Assembly: GCA_958510825.1 (NCBI GenBank)
Contig: OY294044.1
Coordinates: forward strand, 43,792,100 to 43,856,099
DNA from: Brachypterus glaber
Taxonomy: Eukaryota > Arthropoda > Insecta > Coleoptera > Kateretidae
Direction: 5' to 3'
DNA: 64,000 nt
The notes beneath the pieces are model-generated. The model ran no database searches, was not told the origin of the DNA, and was given only the letters and a program-made list of their open reading frames with translations. A program made the translations under genes and the position numbers. The number at the start of each line of letters is the position of its first letter. The stretch's first letter is position 1. Shown piece by piece: positions 45,602 through 57,231 of this stretch.

Positions 45602-46134
45602 ACAGCGCCTGCGCTAGAATAATATTATACGGTAGTTTCGAATTTCCCGAAATGGCCAAAAAACGTCCTAGACAAAAAGTTCTTGGACACATATGTGTTT
45701 CATGAAGAATTAAGAAACTTAGAAAATGTCCGTCCTTCCGTCCGTCCGTCCGTCCGTCTGTCCGTCTGTCAGTCTGTCCGTCCGTCATATGTCACGATTT
45801 TTGAGGACACGATAACTCCAGAAAGAATTATCGACTCAAAATTTTCAGGAAAAATCAAGTTCTATAAGGGGAAATCCCTATTGTTTTTCAAAGTAATCCC
45901 CCCTAAAACAAAAAAGTTATGGGGGTTTAAACTTCTTTAAAAAAAATCATAAATTTTTCGTCTTTCGCAAAAAGATAAGTAAAAAAAAAATGAAAAATTT
46001 TGAAAAATTTTCAAGTTTTTTTAGATTTTTTTTTTTTATTTTTTTGTAGTTTATCGTTTTAAAAAAAAGATTAATATATATTTTTTTTTTTGAAAATATA
46101 TAGATAATATACATATCTTCACGGCTTGTTATTT
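45602..46134 (-). mobile_element. X-family dispersed repeat, copy 4, inverted
   Basis: On the plus strand it begins AGCGCCTGCGCTAGAATAAT and ends ATATCTTCACGGCTTGTTAT, i.e. the reverse of copies 1-3. It contains a long (CCGT)n run at 45729-45784, which gives chance open frames such as PSVRPSVRLSVCQSVRPS. Confidence 0.75.
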
Positions 46135-46224
46135 TTTTAAAATTGTATAAATTTATTCAAAACTTGCAAAAAAAGTAGTTTCATAATATTTTTTTATGAA
46201 ATCCAATTTGGGTATCGTAGGTAT

Positions 46225-46256
46225 TACCTACCTACCTACCTACCTACCTACCTACC
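46225..46256. repeat. (TACC)n microsatellite
   Basis: About eight TACC units. Confidence 0.92.
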
Positions 46257-46524
46257 AATTAATGATATTATTATGACACAGAAGTTAGAAAAAAGACTAA
46301 CATAATTGTATAAATTTATTCAAATCAGTTAAAAAAAATCGCGTGCAAAAAACTGCTGGAATAATTTTCCTAAGTACTACATTATAAGCTTTCCTTATTA
46401 AATTAATGATACATTTCAAAGGTCAAAAGATTTTAATTTAAAATCTTAAAGTGGCTTAAAGTGGCACAACGCAAAACGATAGCTAGAACGCACAGTGGGA
46501 TATTTAACGCATTAAGTTGGACAA

Positions 46525-46945
46525 AATTTTCAAAAATCGTCCTAGACAAAAAAATTCTAGGATACAAAACTCCAGAACGATTAATCCTTGAACTTGAAAT
46601 TTTCAGGGAAAATCAAGTTCTATGAGGGGAAGTACTCTATTGTTTGTGAAAGTAATCCCCCCAAAAACAAAAAAGTTATGGGGGTATATTTAAAAAAAAT
46701 GGATGAAAGAAAATTTCTATTGACATAATTTTTTTATAAAAAAATTACTTTTATTATAAGGATCAATTCTACCAATTTTGAGAGTAATCCCCCCAAAAAC
46801 AAAAAAGTTATGAGGGGTTAAAGTTTTTTTACAAATAAAAAAATTAACTGTTTGTTTTTCGCAAAAAGAAAATAAAAAAAATGAAAATTTTGTTTTGGTT
46901 TCTTTTTTCAAATATTTTCTGTTTTTTTTATTTTTTCTTTTGTAT
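46525..46945 (-). mobile_element. X-family repeat, copy 5, partial and internally duplicated
   Basis: Contains AAATCGTCCTAGACAAAAAA, CCAGAACGATTAATCC, CAAGTTCTATGAGGGGAAGT and then the CCCCCCAAAAACAAAAAAGT block twice (46657 and 46789). Both termini are missing. Confidence 0.6.
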
Positions 46946-46959
46946 GCCGGCAATGCCCC

Positions 46960-47322
46960 TTCCAGGGGAAATATTCAACAGAAATCATTTTACACAAAAA
47001 TCTATGGTAAATTTTTTTAAAAGACGTTAAAAATTATTAAAATAACATAACCTCAAAATAAAATATCAAAATGTATGTTCTTGGACATTACAATGCATTA
47101 TAACTTACAGTATGTTGATGCTAATATAAACCCATAATAATATTGTGTTGATCACATTAGTTGTTACCAAGATATGGATCCGCCCTTTGACAGTCATTTA
47201 TTACGAAAATATCAAAGCCACCTGCGCGTCTTGATATTGGAAATCTGACTTCCACAGATTTCCGGATCTAATATGTGAAAAGGAAAATTTATTATTTGAT
47301 TAATTCCTTCTTAATTTTCTTT
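46960..47322. other. No gene seen
   Basis: Contains GTTGATCACATTAGTTGTTA and a GC-richer patch GCCACCTGCGCGTCTTGATA. Not assigned. Confidence 0.35.
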
Positions 47323-48267
47323 AGAGCCCTGGATAGGCAGGTTTGTTAGGGTGGGTAGGTAGTCTACACACTACACAAAGAGAGTACCGACATACCCAAA
47401 ATCACAGACCGAAAATGGCCGACGGAAGTGCGTCATCAAAAGGAAAATTTAAACAAAATAATTTTTTATTTTAATTGTTATTCTATTTGACATAGAAGTT
47501 TGACAATAATAGAAAATAATTTATGACGCTATTTAGGAAGATTAAATTTAAAATGGTGTAATTTTATATTTCCCGTGTACAGGTGCATTTTGATAATATT
47601 TTATTGATTAACTACTTAATTTAACTTAAGTATTTGTTTTAGGTAAAAATGGCTTTTCTTTATTTTCTTTCTTAACTAAAAGATATTTGGTAAAATCAGA
47701 GCCTCGCTAATAATAAGGTATGAATTAAATTATTATAAATCACCTACCAAATTACCTAAAAGAGATTTTAAAAGATTTAAAACAAGGTTTTAAATTAGCA
47801 ATTATTAGCTCTAATGGATATTCAGCATTGGTAATACATTAGTTAATAAGAAATGGTATGAGTTTTGCTAAAATACTGATTCTGTTTAGTAAAGAAATAC
47901 AAAAGTTACATGTGAATAAGTTATACACATTTTAGAACTATAATTTTAAACAGAAGCGTTTGTAAACAGAATTCACTGTATCTTCTATGCAATTTATGAA
48001 CAAAACACAAAACAAAACTATTTTATTAGAAAATTTGGATAAAAATATTGAAATTGTCATAGTTAATGTCAAACAAGTTTAACCTAAATAGTTAGCGCAA
48101 ATGTTTGATGTATAACAGACGAGATTTCAACAATGTTTTTGCAGGAGCAACGACGTGTCCGGTTTCTAGGAAATTTTCTTGCGGTCTGAAATTGTGGGTA
48201 TATCGGTACTCTCCTCCGGAACCACTCAAACTACCCACCTACCCTAACAAACCTATCTAGTGCTCTA
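47323..48267. mobile_element. 0.95-kb TIR element TAGAGC.CT.GATAGG
   Basis: Left AGAGCCCTGGATAGGCAGGT, TTGTTAGGGTGGGTAGGTAG, GAGAGTACCGA; right TCGGTACTCTCCTCC, CTACCCACCTACCCTAACAA, ACCTATCTAGTGCTCT. Interior AT-rich, non-coding. The mariner fragment follows about 230 bases to the right, but I see no evidence that the two are one element. Confidence 0.78.
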
Positions 48268-48460
48268 GTTTTCTTCAAATATATGTTATTCTTATTTTAT
48301 TATATTTTTTAGGCTTTTTATATATCTAATGTTTTAAAATTAAAACTTATTGCCACGGTTGACAGTCATATCTGGTTGGCAGGCATATCTGGTCAATTTT
48401 TAAAATTTTTCTTTATATATAGGGTAAAAATTTGCGGTGAATATCTTTTTTTGCAATTTA

Positions 48461-48474
48461 CCCCCCCCCCCCCC
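48461..48474. repeat. Homopolymer C run
   Basis: About 14 consecutive C, exceptional in this AT-rich window; a similar run of 13-14 C is at about 32446-32459. Length may be uncertain in an assembly. Confidence 0.85.
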
Positions 48475-48499
48475 ATGATTTTGTATTTCAAAATAATTT

Positions 48500-48790
48500 G
48501 GCCCACCCCTGGGATTTTGAAAAGTCGGCGTCTATGCTTTTGGATGGTGTGTATCAAGACTCTTCTTCCTTATTTTCACACCCTCCAGAAGACCATTAAA
48601 ACTAGCTCACAGTGTTCTTCTACTTTATGACAATGCCTGTCCATACCGCTCTTATTGCAAAGTTTACTGTAAAGAAGTTTAAATTCACAGAAATATCATA
48701 TACTTCATACAGCCTTTTGGCCCCCAGTGATTATTACTAAAAATAATATTTGACTTGCTTGGAGGAGAACTTATGGACCGTACTTCGTAG
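48500..48790 (+). pseudogene. Broken mariner (DD34D-type) transposase fragment
   Basis: Seen: 48614-48643 reads VLLLYDNACP and, after a 2-base loss (PH-TA became CCATACC), 48645-48739 reads TALIAKFTVKKF... ending LAPSDYY and a stop. The DNA.PHTA block followed by a Y.S..LAPSD block is the signature of the last two catalytic aspartates of mariner transposases; counting the lost His, 33 residues separate the two Asp, one fewer than the canonical 34, and the PD of YSPDLAPSD is damaged. Upstream, about 48520-48610 weakly resembles the FW...I..T.N part of the catalytic domain in shifting frames. Known: these enzymes cut and paste elements at TA sites. It is dead: frameshifted, stopped and without its N-terminus. 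I saw no clear mariner ends around it. Confidence 0.75.
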
Positions 48791-48994
48791 TTTAGCCCTC
48801 ACATTAATGAGATTATTTCAATTTTATTATTAAAAACTTTCTCAACTCAATATTAGTATTTGATGAAAAGTGGTTTAATGTTATTTTTGCATGTCAATCC
48901 TATATTTCTCGAAAGTACATTTAAAATTATTATTTTGGTTTGTTATTTCATCTAAAATGTAGTTTATTTATTCAATAGTATTTTTGACAAACAG

Positions 48995-49110
48995 AATAGT
49001 ATATTCTATAACTAGTATGGAATAGACAATATTTCGCGCAAGTGGAAAGTTTGTTGACCCGCGAGCGCGGAATGACTATTCCATACGTGTTATAGACTAT
49101 ACTTTTTCTT
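48995..49110. mobile_element. Hairpin repeat TATGGAATAG...CTATTCCATA
   Basis: AGTATATTCTATAACTAGTA, TGGAATAGACAATATTTCGC against GCGCGGAATGACTATTCCAT, ACGTGTTATAGACTATACTT. The GC-rich centre is GACCCGCGAGCGCGG. Layout like 16588-16676. Confidence 0.55.
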
Positions 49111-49344
49111 CGACTGAAAATATGAAACACTGTATGGCTTTAAACTGCGGACAAGGTTAAAAACAATGTTTTTTGTGACTCGACATTGTAAATGCAACAA
49201 AAAACATATTTTTAAATAAAGCAATTAATGTTATTTAATAATTTTATCAAATCAGTACTTAAAAAAAAATATTTAATTTTAGCACATATTTACAAATTAT
49301 AATGCAAAAATTGAAGGTTATGTCAGATTGTTGTGACAGATATC

Positions 49345-49680
49345 AGGTTTAAATATTTAACAATTAATGGAGCAGTTTTAATTTTTTGAACTAAATTGAT
49401 TAAAAACTGGTCAAATATTAAGAAAAACTAATAAACTTTATGTAATTTTAACGCAAAACTTTAAATTGCATTAAATTCTACAATATTTTATGGTAAAATA
49501 TATATATTTTTGCTAATTTTGCTACAATTGTCTTTACTTTTATAAACAAGAGATGGCACTACATGTGCTCATTCTAACACTTGATACGGAATATTCATGC
49601 CGTATCTAGAGCTAGAATGGATTCATTCTGTGTTTGAAAAGTGTGTATTTTCTTACATTCTAAAGCAGTCGTAGAAAAAT
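49345..49680 (+). repeat. V-family dispersed repeat, copy 1
   Basis: GGTTTAAATATTTAACAATT, AAGAGATGGCACTACATGTG, ACACTTGATACGGAATATTC, AGAGCTAGAATGGATTCA and AAAGTGTGTATTTTCTTACA match 53046-53378 in order at about 90% by eye. Confidence 0.8.
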
Positions 49681-50204
49681 ATAATACTAGTTTAAATTAT
49701 TATTATTAAATTAAACTTGGTCAGAATAATTTGCGTAAATGAATACCCTATACGGTATACTATAAGGAATTTAACAGTATTTTTATAGTATACTTCACTG
49801 ATGAATTAAATTAAAAGAGTAATAGTTGATTAGGCTTTTGATAAAATTTGGTATGCAGCCATTTTTAGGTACGACAAAGCATTTTAACTAGGTTTCGTTT
49901 TTGGGAAAAAATCTGGAAATCTGGAAAATCTGGAAAACTTAAAAAAAAATTAAATTTTATTTTTCTTTTATATGGTTAATTACCATTTAGTGTACAAAAA
50001 AGATATTTAGCTATGTATTTAATACGGTTTGGAAAAAATCTGCAAAATGTGTGTAACTTGTAAAATTATAATTTTAGCTAATAAATTTGGCTTTTTCGAG
50101 AAAAAGTAAAACATTTAGTATGAAAAAATCGTCAAAAAATTTCGAAAAAAAAAAAAAAATTAAAAAAAAATATTTTTTCAAAAAAAAACATTTTTTCGAA
50201 AAAA

Positions 50205-50395
50205 AAATCAAAAAAAATCGGGGGGATTATTAAAAAAACAATAGGGATCATCCCCTGATAGAACTTGATTTTTTCTGAAAATTTTGAGTCGATCGGATTA
50301 TTCGTTCTTGAGTTATCTTGTCCACAAAAAAGTGACATGGCACGGACAGACGGGCGGATGAACAGACGCCTACCGGCTGTGAATAGTATAATAAC
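50205..50395 (+). mobile_element. X-family repeat, copy 6, fragment
   Basis: Matches the middle of the family: GGGGGGATTATTAAAAAAAC, ATCATCCCCTGATAGAACTT, GATTATTCGTTCTTGAGTTA and a short GGACAGACGG run. Preceded by a poly-A tract with interspersed T and C. Confidence 0.6.
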
Positions 50396-50399
50396 GTAA

Positions 50400-51300
50400 T
50401 TTCCCAATAAATTTATCCACCACAAAGAATATCTGTAAAAGTCTTTGTAAAAAGTATTTTTTTTTAGTTGTTTTTTAACACAAAAATGTAAATTAAAGGG
50501 GTTCTGGGGTCTTCTGGGGTCTGATCTCTACATCATTTTTTTCCTTACTTAGTCCACTATATTGTAGTAATAACAAATGTGCGGGACTTTGCGGGACTTT
50601 AACGAAAAACATTTAAGTGTCGGAAAATTAAAAAAAAAAATCGATAAAACAAAAAATAGGAGATGTACATAATATTTTATTTTTTTATATAATACACTTT
50701 AATGTTGTTATTATTACGCAATTAATAGGAAAAGATTATATTGTATGATAAGAAAAAAAAAAGACTACAAATTTTCGTAGGCATATATTAGACATCTATA
50801 TAAGCGCTAATTTTTCTGGCTAACCTTAATTATACATGAAAATTTTGCCTGCACTCAATGTATAATATGATTAAATATAATAAAACCAAATTTAAACCCC
50901 TATTTTTGAATTTTTGTTTTTTACCCGATGTCCAACCTATGGCCCGGTTCGTTCCATAGTGCGGCATTAGCCCCTTGATAGTGCCTCTAGAGAAAAGTCC
51001 AAACGAGATTATTGGTTTTTAAGAAAATAACAAAAAAAAAATTCCTACGTGCGGAAAGAAGTCCTTTTCGGCAAGCATTTATATTGTCTAATTTTTTAAT
51101 TGCGTAGTGTTATTCTTCTTATTTTTATTCATAATATTATAAAAATGTTTAAATTTCTTAACTGTTAATTATTTTTCTTATTGAAAAAATATAAAAATAA
51201 GATTTATTTAATAAACTATAAAAGTATATTTTATTTTAACTCCGCTCGTAGAAAAAATATTGTTCTTAACTTTTCCTCACGCGATTGATGCACTTATTAG
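50400..51300. other. AT-rich stretch, no gene
   Basis: Contains GCGGGACTTT twice (50582, 50593), a small GC-rich patch CCTATGGCCCGGTTCGTTCC, and a minus-strand GTTTGGACTTTT at 50993-51004. No element recognised. Confidence 0.4.
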
Positions 51301-51308
51301 GAAAATAT

Positions 51309-51765
51309 TTCGTACGACCTAGTGTACACAAAATAAAGAAACATGCATGTTCACTATAAGTTCTCGTTAGGATATTTTTCTATCCCAGGAGTACATAGTG
51401 TATATTTGAATGAAATGACAACTATGCACAATTATCCAAACGATTACTTATAGCTTTCATTTTGACAAAAGTCATTTAACTTTTATAAAATTTTGAAATG
51501 TCAAAATTAAACACAGGTAATTCTTTAAAATATATATTTTTTAACTGACTTTCAAAAAGGAGGAGGTTATCAATTCGACGTGTTTTTTATGTTTGTTCCC
51601 GCATAACTTTGGAACGAATGAACGGAATTTAATGAAACTTTTTGGTTTGGACTTTTTAGAGACATGGATATCGGTTAATTTTTTTTTCAAAAAGTTTTTA
51701 TAAAGATTCTGTAGACTGTAGATCAAACGAAAAATGTTATTCGCAACTCGTTTGCGACAATTCCT
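51309..51765 (+). repeat. U-family repeat, copy 2, with an inserted LINE-type tail
   Basis: Same order as 29005, but after ACACAGGTAATTCTTTAAAA it is interrupted by 51541-51700: CTGACTTTCAAAAAGGAGGA, GGTTATCAATTCGACGTG, ATAACTTTGGAACGAATGAA, a sequence found at the 3' ends of insect non-LTR elements. The insert ends near GTTTGGACTTTTT (51645-51657); the U repeat resumes at about 51715. Confidence 0.7.
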
Positions 51766-52687
51766 AAGTGCTAAAGTCGCATACTCATTACGAAAACTAC
51801 TAATTAAAAGGAACGTCAACTAAGTTAAAACTATTTAAAGCTATTTAAAACTGCGTCTTTGATTTGTCTAAGAAACTGAAACTTTAAAGCTTAAGCTTAA
51901 AAGAAAACCCGATTTTAAGGTGAATTTGCTCAGTTTTATTTTGAGTTATAACTCTTGAATAATTTACCCAATCATTAACACTAAACTAATTTAAGAATTT
52001 AACCAAAAACATAAAATATGTCAAGTAATTCTGACATTTTATTGTAATAACTGCATAAACCATCCATTATAATTGTTAATCATGTTTTCGTTTTTAAAAA
52101 CTTCACTTATTATTAGAGATACAATTTTCGTTTTGAATGTTTTGTTTAATTCTTGCTGTATACAATACAACAGAAAATAAATAATATATTAAACATAATG
52201 TAAGCAAAATATCTATATTATAATTAATAAAACTTTATCTAATTAATGTTTTGTACTCCGGAGTAGATATTAAAATGTTTAAAAACAAAAACATTTTAAT
52301 ACACCTATTTCCTAAGTAACTTACAGGTCTGCAAATTAGATGATTTGTTTCTACGGGGGTTTTCACAGTTTTCTTTAATGAAATTGGTTTTATAAAAATT
52401 AAAAGGAAAAATAAATAATAATAATGTTTTTTTATTAAGTTAAAAAATAACACGAGCCTGGATTTAAATATTTTAAAAAGTTTTTTGCATTTTGGGTGAT
52501 TTTATAAAAAGTGCATAGTGAAAACTGGTATCTAAGGATTTTAAAGTTACTGAAACCAAATAATATTGAAAATTTAAAATTCAAAATGACCGATCCAAAA
52601 ATTTTTTGAATTTTAATACACTGAGAAAACTATCGGATCCTATATGATCTATTATTATTATTTTATTACTATTATTTTAGGGTAGGT

Positions 52688-52764
52688 GCCGTTACCTCGT
52701 AAAAATCAGCTCGCAAGTTTTCACCTCGCAAATTTTTACCTCGCGGTACGTTTACCTCGTATGT
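52688..52764 (+). mobile_element. TTACCTCG module array, truncated copy C
   Basis: GCCGTTACCTCGTAAAAATC, CAGCTCGCAAG, TTTCACCTCGCAAATTTT, TACCTCGCGG and TTTACCTCGTATG follow one another in 70 bases. This is the left-arm type of the fold-back element at 7195, independent of it; the SINE at 52765 follows immediately and no right arm is seen. Confidence 0.6.
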
Positions 52765-53020
52765 GGGAGGATTGGTGTAGTGGACTACCACGTCGTACTT
52801 GACGAGTTTACTACCCAAAATAGCGTTCGATTCTCACCGGCGCCGATTTGCGTTTTTCAGTTAATTAATAATTGAAATTTGGCGAAGGCGTAAGTGAAGC
52901 GGACACTCCCTATAAATTGGTTCGAAAGTCAATTAAAGCCGGTGGTTCCCTCTACTACTAGCCCATACAAGTCCTGGACTTAGGGTATGCTTAATTAAGT
53001 AGAATAGTACGAGGTTAAAC
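52765..53020 (+). mobile_element. tRNA-derived SINE, second copy
   Basis: Starts GGGAGGATTGGTGTAGTGG and ends GTACGAGGTTAAAC. The A box is recognisable; the B box (GCGTTCGATTC) is at about 52825. Body matches the copy at 58681 nearly throughout, including GGCGAAGGCG and the CCGGTGGTTCCC block. It sits directly after an array of TTACCTCG modules, so it probably inserted into or at the end of that element. Confidence 0.88.
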
Positions 53021-53045
53021 AAAAATGTAAAATGTAAAAATGTAA

Positions 53046-53378
53046 TATAAGGTTTAAATATTTAACACTAGATGGATCAGTTTTAATTTTTTAAACTAAA
53101 TTGATAAAAAACTGGTAAAATATTAAGAAGAACTAATAAACTTTTAACACAAAAATTTAAATTGCATTAAATTATTCAATATTTCATGGTAAAATATATA
53201 TATTTTTGCTAATTTTGTTACAGTTTTCTTTACTTTTATAAACAAGAGATGGCACCACATGTGTTCATTCTAACACTTGATACGGAATATTCATACTGTG
53301 TCTAGAGCTAGAATGGATTCATACTGTGTTTGAAAAGTGTGTGTATTTGCTTACATTCTAAAGCATTCGTAGAAAAAA
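53046..53378 (+). repeat. V-family dispersed repeat, copy 2
   Basis: Starts 25 bases after the SINE end and repeats 49345-49680 in the same direction. Non-coding. Confidence 0.8.
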
Positions 53379-53379
53379 G

Positions 53380-55080
53380 TTATTCCTACACTTGGACGTG
53401 ATTTCATAAGAAAATAAATATGACCTATGACTATGAGAAAAAAATTTACATAATTATTGGCGGGCTGTGTGATTAGCCAACTTAAGATTTTGCTGCTTTT
53501 CTTATAAAAATGTTTTGATGGAAAAGTGACAGTTCCAATTTTATATTAAAACTTTATTTCCGGAATTCTTGTCTTGTTTTATTATTAAAATTTTAATTAA
53601 AAGTTTACATCTTTTGTATATACATATAACCAAAAAGTTTTTCAATCAACTTCTCAAAAGAGGTTTATAATGGACTTTTTATCTATCTATGTTTTCGATT
53701 TTGTTTTGTTTTAGCAACCTTATACAATCGGCTAAAAAGTTCATTTAGGACGAAGTATTTTTACCAGGTTAACTTTTTAAATCACAATAAAAATATTAAA
53801 ATGTCAATTAATTTCACACAATTAAATACAAAAGTTCAACATAATACGATTCACAAACACTACAAATAATAATAAAAATAAGTCTTTCAAAATATTCGAA
53901 TAATGCTGCTTATGGGATCATTCTTGTTTATAATTTTCAAAAAATCAAACAAAACAGAAGAAGGCTAGAGTGGAAGAAAATTAAATTTTCGAAGAGGCAG
54001 AAAGAATTTTGTGTGGTGCAAACATCGCTGATTAAGTAAAGGTAATACTTTTTCATATTTTTCATTAAAAAACAACTTTAAATGCGTTTTTTTTTCCATA
54101 ACAACCTTTTTTTCGATCAGTGACGGTGATTTCTCCGGAAACACCGATCCGAACCGTATTAAAATTTTAATTTTTACTATTTTTTTTACCAAAAACAGTA
54201 AAAAAAACTCATTTTTGTTTTTTATTATATATCAATAAATATTAATATCCGTACAATACACGAAATAATTAAATAAATATTTTTGATTTTTTCTTTTTGC
54301 ATGAGCCGTTATCAAGAAGAAAAAAAATTGTTCTATGTATTTCGAGAGTGTATTTATTAATTAATTTTTTTGCTAAAAACTCCAAAGGAAGGTATAAAAT
54401 TTTCTTGCCAATTGATTTTCCCACATGTAGGATGAGATTTGAAACAGCCTACACAGTATTTCTTATCAGCGCTAAGTTCTCTTACTTCAAAGCTTAATTA
54501 TTTTTATAACTTACATAAACTCATCCAAAATTAAATAAGAAACCCTTTACAAAGAAATGGTTATATTTCTTCAAATTCTCCATTCGTTTGAGTAAATGTC
54601 ATATTCATTTGGTACAAAAGAATCTGTTTTTTTCAGTATATACCTCCATTTATAAAAGTGTACAATATCTTAAAATAAGTATAATTAATTATCTTTAAGT
54701 AATTGTAAAGTTTTTATTTAACTTTATATAAAAACAACTCGTAAAAAAACACTTAAACCTGAAAACTTTTAAGTTTGAAAACGGTTCTTTAGAGTCTTGG
54801 CTTGAATTCGTAAATACAGTATAATTTGTTAGTTGAAATAAATTAATTCTGAAAATAAATACATTGAGGTGGTTGTTTTGTGGCTTCCCTGCCTTTAAAA
54901 GGTTTTTGTAATGTATTACTACAAAAAGATCCCTTATTTTAGTCTCTTCGCAAACTAACAGATAGAACAGTAAATCTGAATTAAAATAAATAAGGTCAAA
55001 GTATAAAGAAGAGTCCTCTTCGTTTGTACATTTCGATATTCCGGATTTTTTTATAAAATTACATATTCAATAAAGTAAAA
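53380..55080. other. AT-rich stretch, no gene
   Basis: I find no repeat boundaries or exon-like segments; open frames at 53965-54192 and 54297-54497 lack any recognised feature. Confidence 0.4.
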
Positions 55081-55084
55081 TTAA

Positions 55085-55590
55085 ATTTAAATAATAAATA
55101 TTCGTCATTTTCTTCGTAAAATTAATAAACATTCGATTTATAATATGAAATTCAGGTACGCAATATCTTATTTCGTTGCCCATATTACCGGTACTGTCAC
55201 TTTCGTCGTCACGTGATATAGGGGATAATATTTATACCGGAAATTTATTTTTAATATGGGAAAAATTAAATTCTATGTTGACGTTTAGATGTGATAGTAA
55301 ATAAACTTACTTTTTATATAGTTACAGTTTTTTATATAGATTAAAAATAGACTTAAACAATAAATGTTTGGTATTTTCTTCGTAACATTAATAAACATTC
55401 AGTTTGTAATATGAAATTCCGATAGACATTATAGGTTGTTTTGTTGCCCAGATGTTTAATAAAAAAGCGAACATTTACACGTGTAAAAGTTTACATGTGA
55501 TCCCATTTTAAATTCCGGATTTTTTTTATAAAATTACCTGTTCCATACCTTAAAATGTTTGGTATTTTTTTCGTAAAAATGAGAAAATAT
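55085..55590 (+). repeat. Diverged tandem repeat, about 270-bp period
   Basis: AATAAATATTCGTCATTTTC / AATAAATGTTTGGTATTTTC at 55096 and 55359, with TTAATAAACATTC(G/A)(A/G)TTT, AATATGAAATTC and TCGTTGCCCA / TTGTTGCCCA following in each; a third partial start AAAATGTTTGGTATTTTTTT at 55553. Confidence 0.6.
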
Positions 55591-56059
55591 AGAAAATAGT
55601 ATAACAAACTCTTTCAGACATTTGGGGCACAGGTCCATTAGATAACTTTCCACTTAACGGCTTGTTTTCCAAACAGAAGCGTGCCCAAAAAGAGTGACGT
55701 ATGTAACTTGTCCTTTATTATACTATTAGGTTCTTTATTTCAACATGTATACTGAAAACTCTTCTTTATTTGAAAGTGTATTAAATATGGTTAAGCAATC
55801 GTGTGACTGTATATTTTGTTTAAGAACTTCGGCTATACCACATTCATTAGTTTGACCGGTCCGATTTCAAAGTTTTGTTTTAACACAAAGGTTTTAAAGT
55901 CTGCGTTTTTACACTTTGAAGTTTTAAAGGGCTTTAAAAGCTTCAGCAGGATTGATTATTTAAATAATAAAATAATGTATTATTTTAGTAATTTCGTCAA
56001 CCTTTAATTTACTTATTGGTGGGAATTTGTTTATGAACTTTTAACTAACTAGTATGGTT

Positions 56060-56742
56060 AGGGGCTGTCCATATATTACGTAACGCGCCTAGGGGGGGGT
56101 CAGAGAAATTGTTACAGTTACAGGGGGAAGGGGGGTCTAGGTAAACGTTAGGTAACGGAATTTAATAATTTTAATGTTTATTTCTAAGCTTGGCAGATGT
56201 ATTTTTATTTCAACATAAATAACTATTTAGTGGCCCATAATTCCCTATTTCACACAAAAATTGACGAAACTATGCATACTTAAATATTATTGTAATCAGT
56301 AAAAAAAACTGTTGACAATTAATCATCGGCGATGATACATTTTCGGGCCGATATGTACTCACAGAACACCAATGTGTGTACTATTTTGTGTACCTGTGCA
56401 TAAACAATATACGTGTTATATGTGACACTCAGTGTAAAAAGAGGTACCTAGTATTTTTCCCTGTGTGATATTTATTATGAATATTTTTTTAAGGTTTGAG
56501 TGATTTTTTCGTGTAAATTTTTTTTAAGGTTATGTTATACTATATTTTAGATTTATGTTTGTTTTGTCGAGAAAAACGAATCAATAGTGAGAATACAGTT
56601 AAATTTATTGCGAAACAAAAATTTTATATTGTTACGCGTTACACAGGTGGGGGGTGTTGGTAAATGTGACAGTTTGTTACACAGGGGGAGGGGGGGTCAA
56701 TTTTTTTGAAAAATTTACTTACGTAATATATAGACAGCCCTT
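56060..56742. mobile_element. TIR element GGGGCTGTCCATA, 0.68 kb
   Basis: Left GGGGCTGTCCATATATTACG, TAACGCG, GGGGGGGTCAGAGAAATTGT; right GGGGGGGTCAATTTTTTTGA, TTACGTAATATATAGACAGC, CC. TTA borders both sides, consistent with a 3-bp target duplication as in PIF/Harbinger-type elements. Non-coding; GGGCTGTCCATA ends are familiar from insect MITEs. Confidence 0.8.
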
Positions 56743-57231
56743 TAGTACTTATAATAGGTATAGGTTTTAAACCTTTTATATATTTTTTTTTCTACCAATT
56801 AATATTTTTGTTTATACTGCCTCTAAGAATATCTTAGGTACAAATTAAAAAACTCTATAACGCGTTTTTTTACTTTGATTTTATTTACATTTTAACCTTC
56901 AAAATGGGATGTGTGTATTCACATGCAAGGATGTGAAATAATAGTTTAATTAAACTATTTTGGTGTTTCAGCAATGTTCTAAAATGTACTAAAATACCGT
57001 TTTATTTTGAAATTGTGTACCCTGCAACTTTTCTCTATTTTGCCTTAGTTCGCAGTTTGCAGTTCTAAGACAAGAGGGGTAACTATAATTTGGAAAAAAA
57101 GGTTGTTACTCATGTCAGACTAAAATCACGTTAGAAAGATAACCTTCATCTCGCGTTGCTCTAGTCGGAAAAAAACATATTTGTTTTATCTAAAAATCAA
57201 GGATTTTTAACAGCATGAAAATGGTAAATAT

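Noticed and set aside
45683..45940. 85-codon frame PSVRPSVRLSVCQSV
   Set aside because: Produced by a (CCGT)n run inside an X-family repeat.
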